Source of the DNA: Velamenicoccus sp964471325
Lineage (GTDB): Bacteria > Omnitrophota > Gorgyraeia > Velamenicoccales > Velamenicoccaceae
Reading direction: 5' to 3'
DNA: 64,000 bases
Assembly (NCBI GenBank): GCA_964471325.1
Contig: CAYYFL010000002.1
Coordinates: forward strand, 62,001 to 126,000
Below the pieces are notes generated by a model. The model ran no database searches. It was not told the origin of the DNA and worked only from the letters and a program-made list of their open reading frames with translations. The position numbers and the translations under genes are program-made. Shown here piece after piece: positions 25,203 to 33,749 of the stretch. The stretch's first letter is position 1. The number at the start of each line of letters is the position of its first letter.

Positions 25203-28200
25203 CTAATTTTGGTATCCTGCCTTTTTCAGTCTATCATTATTAATGCGACGGCATAGTTCCCATGATAGGCGAGTAACTGCACCATTTTTCTTGCCGAAAA
25301 TAGCAGAAGCATGAGCTAAGGGAGGATGTTGACATTCTTTGATTTGAGCGAAACCATAAGCAGCAATTTCCATTGGATCATGAAATAAATTCGTATTCTC
25401 ACCTTTTAAAACATTTGAATCATCTACAAGATTTTTAAATTCAACTCTCTTGTTAGCGTCAAACTGGACATATTCACGTTTGTTATCTCGACGAATTAAC
25501 CATTTGCCTTTATTTTCACCAGAACTCCCTTTAACTAATCGTACTCTCGAATGTGCGTGATAACAAAGTGGTCCAGCAATTGCGCGAAGACCAATATTAA
25601 CTGCGGCATTGATGTCCGCTTGGCGTATGGCGGGTATTGGTTGATCTTTTTTTATGGCGGCAATAAATAGCGGTCCCCCATTCTGCGGCAAAATAAGACG
25701 GATGCTATTGGATCCGATTGCTGTCAATTTATCCAACCATTCAAATGCTTCACGTGCAACGACCTGCTTCTCGATAATCTTCCCCCAAAAGGGCCTGTCT
25801 TCAACAGTGACTTCAACAGCCCGAAAACCAGGCGCTCCACTCCGACCATCAAATTTAGAAGAATAACTGGCAAATACTTCAACCACAGGAATCCCGAAGG
25901 GTTCTGCCAGTAGCTTAACCTTTTCGTTGATTTTACGATGGCACCACTTCATCAGCCGAGAATTTTCCGAACGAGAACGGCTTTTATCAGTCTTGTATCG
26001 TGATAAATCTTCCAATACAATAAAATCAACTGGAGATCGACCTGGAATAACTTCATATTCTCCGTGTATATCTGCTTTCTTCCGCTCTTCATCAGACAAA
26101 CTATGATTCTTGAGGCAGATGCCCAATGCTTGGGCAATAATAAGATGTGCGGTTTGATTAACGCGTTCTTCTTTGAGGCGAACGATTTTATCCGTGAGAT
26201 CAGGACACGGATCGTGTAGGATCTCACCGCGGACGATAGTGCCAAATTCCGGTTTTATTCCAATTTGATGCCGAAGTAGTCTATTCAATGAAAGCACGGC
26301 CCGACGAAAATTTTCTAACTGTTCAATGCGCGCAATCGACAATCCACGTTGACCACGCAACCACGGTGTTTTAGCCGGTGCAGGGCCACCACTGACTAAT
26401 AAATGAAGTGGCTTACCTTTTTTATCCTTACCTCTTTCAATCCACTGCCATGTGTCTTCACGTAAAGGCAAGACTCGATGAGCAATCTCAAGTAATGTTT
26501 CCACAAGTAGACATCTTAGATTAGCCGATGCATCAGCAATCAATCTTTGCAGTTGTCTAATGCTAGCTTCATCCATCCCATTGCTAGCAAACCCTCCCCA
26601 AGAAGCAAAATAAGGTACTTTTCTGATTTCATCCAGCGTCTTGTCCCATACATCTTTATACTGTTGAGTTAACCGCCAAGACCACCGAAACCATGTTTTA
26701 TAACGTGACAGGGCTCCGTGATAAAGGTCAATAAGTTTGTCATTCTGCTCAGGGAATGAAAATCTCTTGGCATTATCGCCGAGCCAATCCTGCGCTGCAG
26801 CTACAAGTTCATCCTGTTTTTCGCTGTGCAACAATTGTCTGGCTAAACTTACGGCGTCATCATATTCCAATTGCGTAGCATTTCTTCCCTTTTTCCTGGA
26901 AAGCTCAATCTGGTTCTTACCTTCATGTAACACTTTAGCATTCTCACCAGGAAGCCGAAGGCTGCCAGCGGTGCTTAACCTAGCAAACCATGATTTACCA
27001 CCAGCTTGCCCCAGTTCGACAAAGACCTTGGAGTCACGTTGTGTCCACGCATGGAGCAAAGCATAATCAGCAGCCCGCCGTTGACTAAGGTCAACGGCCA
27101 AACAATAAAAGCCTTTTTCTTGAATCGTCGAATTATGCCACCAAAATTGACTGGGTTTTTGATTTTCCTTTAACTCCATTCCCGGCCAAATAAGATGAAA
27201 GCGTTGTTTAACTTTATTCCTCTCATATGACGCATTCATTTGTTTTTCCCAACGGGCTTTCTTTCCAATCCTTTCCTCCAATTTGCTTACATCCAAGTCT
27301 ACCGGAAAATTGAGCACCATATGCAATTCACGCTTTCGTCCAACGAAATCCGGCATCAAGGCCACAGCAGGTTCCTTAACCTTGCCTTTGCTATCACGGG
27401 TAAAATATCCAAGATCACTTTCTCTTAGGCCAAGGGCAGCCATCATTGGTTGGAGCCATCGAGAACTGCTTCCATCACTAAGATGGTCTCTGATCAACCG
27501 CGGCGCAGAGTAATGAAGGCGGACACGACAGGGATTATATTTCTGGTCACTATCCTTTATAACAAGGGATGCTTCAACCAACCCACCATTGATATACTTG
27601 ACGCCGTATCCTTCTTTTTTAATATCCGAGAACATAAATAGCCGTCGCGAGAAATTCGGTTCAGCAGACGTATAGCGGACTGCTTCCTTTAGACGTTCCA
27701 GCTCCTCGGCGAGTTCACGCGCATCGGCAGCCGCGTACACAACGTTTTTAACCCACCCTTTTTCCTTTCGTTCTTTTGCCTCCCCTTCTGTATCATCGCG
27801 CCAAATATCCCAATAGTCCCGTTCGCACAGTTTCAGGAAAAAAGTGCTGTAGCCCATGTCGAGCCTATGTTCCCGCTGAAAGTCCATCACGGCATCCCGC
27901 AAATCTTCCTCTTTTAGATTATCTTTTGCCTTCTCAAACAAATCCAGCCATTCTCCCCGCAATTTTCCAAAGCCGCGAAGGCTGGCACGAGTGGGGCCGT
28001 AAATTTGGCCGATTGCACATTCCGAACTTTCTTCATTCAAATCAGTAAGTAGCTTAATCAACTTGTCGTAACGTGGATCTCCTTTCAAAATGGGAACTTC
28101 ACGGTCATCCTCTTCCTCTGTCTCTTTTTTTGGTTTCCAACTCGGATTTTCGCCCATCATGTAGTTTAATTCAGCTTCAACTTCTAATCGCCGCTTTTCC

Positions 28201-29411
28201 CTTTCTTCGGTTTTCTTATTAAATTGATTTAAGGTTTTAAGCGCTTCTTCAAAAGCGCATTTGTCGAAGTCAGCCCACGATGGCTTTGTATTATTCGACC
28301 ACGCATCCAAGACAGTAAAGGCCTTAAATATCGGCTTGTTATCTTTTCTGGCTAATTTGATTGGATCATCACCAATTTTTAAAATTCGTTCCTCCAAGCC
28401 TTCCCAATTACTTGACTGATTGTCCTGTTTTCTACGACCTGCTTTCTTTATTATCTTAGGTTGAGGCACCACAAAACGGATATAATCAAAGGTAAACTGA
28501 CAAGGAAACGCCTTAAACAAAACACCAGCATATGTCTTGTTGATATTAATACCTCCGCCTCGCACCCTTTCCGTAATTAAACTACCTCCTGGAACAGAAG
28601 CAAGATGCTTTATCTGTTTATCTAGAAAGTTTTTCACGTCTTTTTTATTTTGTCTCAACCAATTATTGGTTCTCTTGGCAAGTTCAGTGTCATTTTTTAT
28701 TCCCTTAACTATGCCTTGCAAATGTTCAAAGGCTCTTTTCAATAAATCGCGTCCTTCCTCTTCGCTAATCTGGATCCTTGGGACACATTTAACCAAACTG
28801 GAAATCTTCAACGATTTCGCAAGTTTCTTAATCCTCTCACTGGCATCTTTAGCCCAGAGGGACGCACTCCAATCACCAGATCTAGCTTTCCGGGCGAGTT
28901 CTTCCCTAGAGTAATCCCAGTTTTGCTCCCTCTTCAATACATCACAAAACTTACCCCAGTAGCTTTCTGATGCTTTCTGTGGTTTCAAAGATCTTGTCCT
29001 CTCTGCCAGCAATGCAACGGCGAGAGCACATGTCTCTCGATTCTCCGATGAAATAGACACGATCTTCTTTAGGGCATCTTTAAATGATACGGATTTGGAA
29101 AACCCCAGCCATGAACAAACAGAATCTTTTAAATTTTTTGCCGGCGTGACTGTCTTTCTGGGGAATTCCTTCCAAGCTTCTTCAATTCGCTTGCGCAATT
29201 TATTAATGGGACAACTATCCAGTAACCCTTCTGCCATCGCTACTAATGCGAGGGTGTAATAATTCACCGCATCCTGGAATAATTCGTGGTGCTGCCAGAG
29301 GACATCCTGCCAATCTTTCAACTCCTCCCAGTCATCGGCTGATATACCTTTTCTTCCAGGTTTAAGCTTTTCAACTTTCGTGACCCTGCCTTGATAAATA
29401 CGATTCATCAT
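25203..29411 (-). CDS. cas12b: Cas12b (C2c1) effector nuclease
   Basis: RNA-guided DNA nuclease with one RuvC domain, dependent on a tracrRNA. The N-terminus (MMNRIYQGRV, VLWQHHELFQDAVNYYTLAL) resembles the Opitutaceae Cas12b as I recall it. RuvC I is FYCLAVDLSQRRAADYAL (D774), RuvC II DFIVLEDLSRYKTD (E1134), RuvC III RQADINAAVNIGLRAI (D1266); all three acidic residues are present. At 1402 aa it is longer than the Alicyclobacillus and Bacillus enzymes (about 1100-1130) and near the Opitutaceae size class. Its stop is 7 bases before cas4-cas1; a 143-aa unknown gene ends 12 bases upstream. No frameshift seen. Codon use is AT-richer than in the flanks. Confidence 0.96.
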   Translation of the reverse strand: MMNRIYQGRVTKVEKLKPGRKGISADDWEELKDWQDVLWQHHELFQDAVNYYTLALVAMAEGLLDSCPINKLRKRIEEAWKEFPRKTVTPAKNLKDSVCSWLGFSKSVSFKDALKKIVSISSENRETCALAVALLAERTRSLKPQKASESYWGKFCDVLKREQNWDYSREELARKARSGDWSASLWAKDASERIKKLAKSLKISSLVKCVPRIQISEEEGRDLLKRAFEHLQGIVKGIKNDTELAKRTNNWLRQNKKDVKNFLDKQIKHLASVPGGSLITERVRGGGININKTYAGVLFKAFPCQFTFDYIRFVVPQPKIIKKAGRRKQDNQSSNWEGLEERILKIGDDPIKLARKDNKPIFKAFTVLDAWSNNTKPSWADFDKCAFEEALKTLNQFNKKTEEREKRRLEVEAELNYMMGENPSWKPKKETEEEDDREVPILKGDPRYDKLIKLLTDLNEESSECAIGQIYGPTRASLRGFGKLRGEWLDLFEKAKDNLKEEDLRDAVMDFQREHRLDMGYSTFFLKLCERDYWDIWRDDTEGEAKERKEKGWVKNVVYAAADARELAEELERLKEAVRYTSAEPNFSRRLFMFSDIKKEGYGVKYINGGLVEASLVIKDSDQKYNPCRVRLHYSAPRLIRDHLSDGSSSRWLQPMMAALGLRESDLGYFTRDSKGKVKEPAVALMPDFVGRKRELHMVLNFPVDLDVSKLEERIGKKARWEKQMNASYERNKVKQRFHLIWPGMELKENQKPSQFWWHNSTIQEKGFYCLAVDLSQRRAADYALLHAWTQRDSKVFVELGQAGGKSWFARLSTAGSLRLPGENAKVLHEGKNQIELSRKKGRNATQLEYDDAVSLARQLLHSEKQDELVAAAQDWLGDNAKRFSFPEQNDKLIDLYHGALSRYKTWFRWSWRLTQQYKDVWDKTLDEIRKVPYFASWGGFASNGMDEASIRQLQRLIADASANLRCLLVETLLEIAHRVLPLREDTWQWIERGKDKKGKPLHLLVSGGPAPAKTPWLRGQRGLSIARIEQLENFRRAVLSLNRLLRHQIGIKPEFGTIVRGEILHDPCPDLTDKIVRLKEERVNQTAHLIIAQALGICLKNHSLSDEERKKADIHGEYEVIPGRSPVDFIVLEDLSRYKTDKSRSRSENSRLMKWCHRKINEKVKLLAEPFGIPVVEVFASYSSKFDGRSGAPGFRAVEVTVEDRPFWGKIIEKQVVAREAFEWLDKLTAIGSNSIRLILPQNGGPLFIAAIKKDQPIPAIRQADINAAVNIGLRAIAGPLCYHAHSRVRLVKGSSGENKGKWLIRRDNKREYVQFDANKRVEFKNLVDDSNVLKGENTNLFHDPMEIAAYGFAQIKECQHPPLAHASAIFGKKNGAVTRLSWELCRRINNDRLKKAGYQN

Positions 29412-29423
29412 TCACCTCGATTT

Positions 29424-29855
29424 TTACCGCACCTGAACATCGTGTCGCAGATCCCTGTCATCAATGGCGGTAACTAATATCTTAAGTTCGCAAGCATCTT
29501 TTGCTGAATTATCCTTTGTTACTTTTACAACAATATTCCTGATCTTATCACTGTCAACATCCTGAGAATGAGCCAGAGCCGGCAGCCACTTCATATAAGC
29601 GCCGATGGACTTGCATATCTTCTGCGAATATTCTCCATCAGGATAAATCTTATTTTTTGAAAAATAAATCTTGAGTTCGTTTATGCCTTTCTCTCGCATG
29701 ACATCAAAAATAAACTCGTCCATAGGAAGCATCGAAGCTACCCAATTCATCAGGCTGAAAAAAGAATGCACGAGATTGTATAGGACAGACTTTATCCTTT
29801 TATAAGATGATCTTATCTGTTTATTCGATTGTCGTTGGGTTAATTGTGATTTCAA
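29424..29855 (-). CDS. unknown 143-aa protein directly upstream of cas12b
   Basis: Not recognised. The frame opens at a TTG (29855) with only a weak GAGGG upstream; an internal ATG (MNWVASMLPMDEF) at about residue 37 is an alternative. The N-terminal third is basic (KSQLTQRQSNKQIRSSYKRIK), then a hydrophobic stretch YNLVHSFFSLMNWVASML, then a mixed alpha/beta C-terminal part with KIRNIVVKVTKDN and ELKILVTAIDDRDL. The stop is 12 bases before the cas12b ATG and codon use is like cas12b, so co-transcription is likely. It could be a CRISPR accessory, a regulator or a passenger; no family motif was found. Confidence 0.55.
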   Translation of the reverse strand: MKSQLTQRQSNKQIRSSYKRIKSVLYNLVHSFFSLMNWVASMLPMDEFIFDVMREKGINELKIYFSKNKIYPDGEYSQKICKSIGAYMKWLPALAHSQDVDSDKIRNIVVKVTKDNSAKDACELKILVTAIDDRDLRHDVQVR

Positions 29856-29886
29856 GGTTTGAGAACCCTCTGCTTTTCTTCATTTT

Positions 29887-30134
29887 TCAAATAATTATGT
29901 CCAGAGACGATCGGGCGCTTGAGACGTTTTTCCAAAGCGTCAACAGATGCGACACGACGAACTCGAAACTATTCATAAGAAACCATTCAAAAGGATCAAG
30001 GAACTCTTTGCATAAGGGACATACATAATCAACTTCTCCGATCTGGATGGCATTCTTATAATCGTGATCGCATCGCGATTTAGAATCATGGGCCTCGGAG
30101 AAGTTGGTGCGGTGTTTCTCAATTTATTCCGCAT
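29887..30134 (-). pseudogene. possible small Cys/His protein remnant
   Basis: An ATG at 30134 with TTGGAGAAATTC before it starts MRNK, but a different frame then gives HRTNFSEAHDSKSRCDHD, EVDYVCPLCKEFLDPFEWF and ends at 29887. The second frame looks protein-like, with CDHD and CPLC as a possible zinc site, yet has a stop (TAA) right after the ATG region. A one-base shift near 30122 would join them. This fills most of the gap between the RhuM gene and the 143-aa gene. Confidence 0.35.
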
Positions 30135-30171
30135 GAATTTCTCCAAAAATATTTTTCACGAAATGACTTCA

Positions 30172-31182
30172 TCAATTATTCCTATTGATCAAATTTACCG
30201 CGAGCGTTACAATTACTTCCCTGTCTTTAGGGTCGCTTTCGGCGATCATGAGCGTCAAAGCGACCAGCGCATTGTCGGCTATCCGCTTACAGCCGTCTTC
30301 CCTGTAAAGCAAACCGTTGTTCTCAAGAAACCACAAAAAGATCGAAGCGGCAATCCGTTTATTGCCGTCAACAAAAGAGTGGTTCTTTACGACGAAATAC
30401 AGCAAGTTTACCGCTTTTTCCTCTACGCTGGCATACAGTTCCTTCCCATCAAAAGTCTGGTAAACCGAGACGATCGAACTTTTGAACGATTGATCGCGCT
30501 CAACTCCGAAAAGATCGGAACCGCCGAATTTGTTCCGTAATTCCTTTACCGCTTTTATTGCTGCTTCATAGGTCAGTTCAAACCTGGCTTCTTTCGAAAT
30601 CCTTGATATCTTGAGCCGTTTATAGTCATAATCGTCCAATAACCCTAAAGCGAGATTATAGTCACTAATAACCTCGATAAGCCCAAGCGCTTCTTTGTAT
30701 TCGAGTTGTTTTTTGTCTTTAGTGCTTGAGATAAGCTTAATGGCCCTCTGCAGAGCGTGTAGCTTAACCTCTTGTTGCTTAAGACGCCGTTCGTTGATCG
30801 TATAGCCGTCAACTAAGTGGCGAACCAAAACACTTGTAGCCCAAATCCGGAATTGAGTAGCTCGTCTGGAATTCACTCTATAACCGACAGAAATAACAGC
30901 ATCGAGATTATAGAATTTAGTGGCGTATTTTTTCCCATCTTTTGCAGTATGTTCCATTTTGGAACATACTGAATTTTCTTGTAACTCCCCTGATTTAAAA
31001 ATGTTATACAAATGCTTTGTTATCGCCGGGCGCTGGGTGCCGAACAGTCGGGCAATCTGTTTCTGACTCAGCCAGACCGTTTCCTGCTCAAGTTTGACCT
31101 CAAGCCGCACTTGCCTGTCCTTAGTCTGATAAATTACTATCTCTCCCTTGGAAGCAATCCCGTTTTCTTCTTTATACGTCAT
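30172..31182 (-). CDS. RhuM-family protein with C-terminal Fic/Doc domain
   Basis: 336 aa. The N-terminal RhuM (virulence protein) domain has VWLSQKQIARLFGTQRPAITKH as helix-turn-helix-like part, YATKFYNLDAVISVGYRVNS and FRIWATSVLVRHLVDGY. The C-terminal Fic-fold motif HSFVDGNKRIAASIFLWFL is the Doc-like form (NKR rather than NGR), which in Doc phosphorylates EF-Tu; other Fic proteins AMPylate. No antitoxin gene with the inhibitory S/TxxxEG/N helix is seen beside it. Such genes are frequent in mobile and defence islands, and here it stands just upstream of the V-B locus. Confidence 0.9.
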   Translation of the reverse strand: MTYKEENGIASKGEIVIYQTKDRQVRLEVKLEQETVWLSQKQIARLFGTQRPAITKHLYNIFKSGELQENSVCSKMEHTAKDGKKYATKFYNLDAVISVGYRVNSRRATQFRIWATSVLVRHLVDGYTINERRLKQQEVKLHALQRAIKLISSTKDKKQLEYKEALGLIEVISDYNLALGLLDDYDYKRLKISRISKEARFELTYEAAIKAVKELRNKFGGSDLFGVERDQSFKSSIVSVYQTFDGKELYASVEEKAVNLLYFVVKNHSFVDGNKRIAASIFLWFLENNGLLYREDGCKRIADNALVALTLMIAESDPKDREVIVTLAVNLINRNN

Positions 31183-31210
31183 GTCGTGTCTCCTGCCCGC
31201 GTGCCGACAA

Positions 31211-31252
31211 AAAAACCTTCGCCGGCCAAAATCTTGGCCAACGAAGGTTTTT
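31211..31252. terminator. bidirectional terminator hairpin
   Basis: AAAAACCTTCG and CGAAGGTTTTT with an inner GGCC/GGCC pairing; T-runs follow on both strands (TTTTTATTATTTT on plus, T7 on minus). It lies between the pyrophosphatase gene and the RhuM gene and marks the right border of the AT-rich island. Confidence 0.8.
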
Positions 31253-31351
31253 ATTATTTTAACGTGGCGGATTTATCCCCTCAAACTGCACCACGATTCA
31301 ACCTGCCTGTTTGTTCTACTTTAGACCCCGGGTAAATATTTGTCAATCTTT

Positions 31352-31463
31352 ATGTTTAACAAAAAGCCCCCGCTCTTTAAAGAAAAATCTATCAGAGCTT
31401 AGCTCTGATTAAAGTTTATATGTTTAACAAAAAGTCCCTACTCTTACGAAGCAGGGACTTTTT
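31352..31463 (-). terminator. hppA terminator with a partly duplicated copy
   Basis: AAAAAGTCCCT (31429-31439) pairs with AGGGACTTTTT (31453-31463), an 11-bp stem with U-tracts, about 45 bases after the hppA stop. TGTTTAACAAAAAG plus CCC recurs at 31352 and 31421, so the left half of the terminator is duplicated 69 bases away. Between them ATCAGAGC-TTA-GCTCTGAT (31391-31409) is a perfect small hairpin. No gene is seen in 31253-31507. Confidence 0.8.
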
Positions 31464-31507
31464 GTTGATCTGTGTGATCCGTTTCTTCTAATCAGTATAA
31501 TCGTTCT

Positions 31508-33604
31508 TCACTTCATCAGGGTATTGGTAATGACAAAGGACGCAAAGACGATGGAGACCATGGACATGAGCTTGATCAGGATGTTCAACGACGGCCCTGA
31601 CGTGTCCTTGAACGGGTCGCCGACCGTATCGCCCACAACAGCGGCCTTGTGGGCAAAAGAACCCTTGCCGCCGTGATGGCCTTCTTCAATATACTTCTTG
31701 GCATTGTCCCAGGAGCCGCCGGAGTTGGCCATCATGATGGCCAGCACAAAACCGGTGACAGTCGCGCCGATGAGCAATCCCGCCTGCGCCTCAAGGCCGG
31801 CCAGCAATCCCACCGCTACAGGCGAGACGATCGCAAGCAATGCCGGCAGAATCATCTCTTTCTGTGCGGCTTTTGTCGCGATCATGACGCAGCCCGCGTA
31901 ATCCGGCTTGGCCTTGCCTTCCATCAACCCGACAATCTCCTTGAACTGACGCCGGACTTCCACGACAATGCCCGATGCCGCGCGTCCGACGGCCTGCATG
32001 GTCAAAGCGCAGAAGGCAAACGGCAGCATGCCGCCGATGAACAAACCGATGATGACCTTGGGATTCATGAGGGAAAGATCCAGGGTCTTTCCGAACACGA
32101 TCACCTGATCGTTGAATGCGGCGATCAAAGCCAGGGCCGTCAATGCCGCAGACCCGATGGCAAAACCTTTGCCCGTGGCCGCCGTCGTATTCCCCAGAGA
32201 ATCCAGGGCATCCGTCCTCTTGCGCACAGCCGGATCCAGCTTGGACATCTCGGCATTGCCGCCGGCATTATCCGCGATAGGGCCATACGCATCTGTAGCC
32301 AAGGTGATCCCCAGCGTCGAAAGCATACCCACGGCAGAAATGGCAACGCCGTAGAGTCCTGCATTGAAATTGGTCGCGCCGCCGGCCAAAAAGTAGCTTG
32401 CCAATACGGCAATACAAACAAGGATGATCGGCACCGCCGTCGACAGCATGCCGACCGCCATACCGCCGATAATGACGGTTGCAGGACCCGTAAGGGCCGC
32501 ATCGGCCACTCTTTTGGTCGGGCCGTAACCGCTCGAGGTGTAAAACTCGGTAGAAATACCCAGAAGGACGCCGGCGACAAGGCCGGACAAAATCGCCCAA
32601 TAGACACCCATATGCTCCGCCCCCAAGCTGTATTTCACAAGAGGATAAGAAGCGATCAATATCAGAATAGCGCTGGTAAAAACACCTTTTCTCAAGGCCC
32701 ACAACAACGCGCCCTGAGAAGCATCTTCCTTGCTCCTGACAAAAAACGTCCCGATGACAGAAGCCAGGACGCCGACAGCCGCCATGACCATGGGGACGGT
32801 CACGCCGCCCACGCCTAAACCTGCGGCGACGCCCAGGGCTGACGTTGCGACGATGGAACCGACATAGGACTCATAAAGATCTGCGCCCATCCCTGCCACA
32901 TCACCTACGTTATCGCCGACATTGTCCGCGATGACGGCAGGGTTCCTCGGATCGTCTTCAGGGATGCCGGCCTCGACCTTACCGACCAGGTCTGCGCCCA
33001 CGTCCGCGGCCTTGGTGAAGATCCCGCCGCCGACCCTGGCGAAAAGCGCCTGGGAACTGGCGCCCATGCCGAAGCAAAGCATGGTGGAGGTGATAACGGC
33101 GATCTTATCCTGCCCGGGCGCCAACGGATGCATGTTGTACCACCAGTTCAAACCAAAATACCATATACTCAAATCCAAGAGTCCGAAACCGACGACCAGA
33201 AGCCCCATCACGGCGCCGGCCGAGAACGCCACGCGAAGCCCTGAGTTCAGGCTCTTCTGGGCGGCGTTCGTTGTGCGGGCGCTGGCATTGGTTGCCATCT
33301 TCATCCCGAGAAAACCGCAAAGACCCGAAAAGAAACCGCCGGTCAAAAAGGCAAAGGGAACGACCGGAGCCAGGTTCCCCAGCTTGACCAATATGTTCAG
33401 AATAACAAAAACGACGACAAAGAAAATCGCAACGATCGTATACTGGCGCTTCAGATAAGCCGCGGCCCCAACTTTTACCGCCTGCGCGATCTCGCGCATC
33501 CGCGGCGTGCCTTCGTCCCGCCGAATGACGGTCCACGCCAGAAAACCGGCGAACCCGAGGGCTAAAAGCGAACCCGCAGGCGCCAAATACAACAAGTCAA
33601 ACAT
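31508..33604 (-). CDS. hppA: membrane-bound ion-translocating pyrophosphatase
   Basis: Couples PPi hydrolysis to H+ and/or Na+ export across the inner membrane. 698 aa, about 16 membrane segments. Substrate motif near residue 200: DVGADLVGKVEAGIPEDDPR followed by NPAVIADNVGDNVGDVAGMGA; C-terminal DNAKKYIEEGHHGGKGSFAH and VGDTVGDPFKDTSGPSLNIL. The K+-dependence signature GNTTAATGKGFAIGSAAL has Ala rather than Lys, which marks the K+-dependent branch; many of its members pump Na+. It has its own promoter (33706-33734) and terminator. Confidence 0.97.
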   Translation of the reverse strand: MFDLLYLAPAGSLLALGFAGFLAWTVIRRDEGTPRMREIAQAVKVGAAAYLKRQYTIVAIFFVVVFVILNILVKLGNLAPVVPFAFLTGGFFSGLCGFLGMKMATNASARTTNAAQKSLNSGLRVAFSAGAVMGLLVVGFGLLDLSIWYFGLNWWYNMHPLAPGQDKIAVITSTMLCFGMGASSQALFARVGGGIFTKAADVGADLVGKVEAGIPEDDPRNPAVIADNVGDNVGDVAGMGADLYESYVGSIVATSALGVAAGLGVGGVTVPMVMAAVGVLASVIGTFFVRSKEDASQGALLWALRKGVFTSAILILIASYPLVKYSLGAEHMGVYWAILSGLVAGVLLGISTEFYTSSGYGPTKRVADAALTGPATVIIGGMAVGMLSTAVPIILVCIAVLASYFLAGGATNFNAGLYGVAISAVGMLSTLGITLATDAYGPIADNAGGNAEMSKLDPAVRKRTDALDSLGNTTAATGKGFAIGSAALTALALIAAFNDQVIVFGKTLDLSLMNPKVIIGLFIGGMLPFAFCALTMQAVGRAASGIVVEVRRQFKEIVGLMEGKAKPDYAGCVMIATKAAQKEMILPALLAIVSPVAVGLLAGLEAQAGLLIGATVTGFVLAIMMANSGGSWDNAKKYIEEGHHGGKGSFAHKAAVVGDTVGDPFKDTSGPSLNILIKLMSMVSIVFASFVITNTLMK

Positions 33605-33705
33605 GTTCTTCCTCCCTTGTTTTAAATGAATCTCCCCGTGCCCGGGGATTTCTGCGGCTTGATTAAAAAGAGCTTCCTGTCCAAAAAAATAAAAATTTTT
33701 CCCTT

Positions 33706-33734
33706 ACTATAATACAACACGTCTGTTTTGGCAA
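33706..33734 (-). promoter_or_regulatory. hppA promoter
   Basis: Minus strand TTGCCA (33729-33734), 17 bases, TATAGT (33706-33711), about 100 bases before the hppA ATG and just beyond the stop of the thioredoxin-CcdA gene. Confidence 0.7.
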
Positions 33735-33749
33735 GCGTTTATTTAGATG

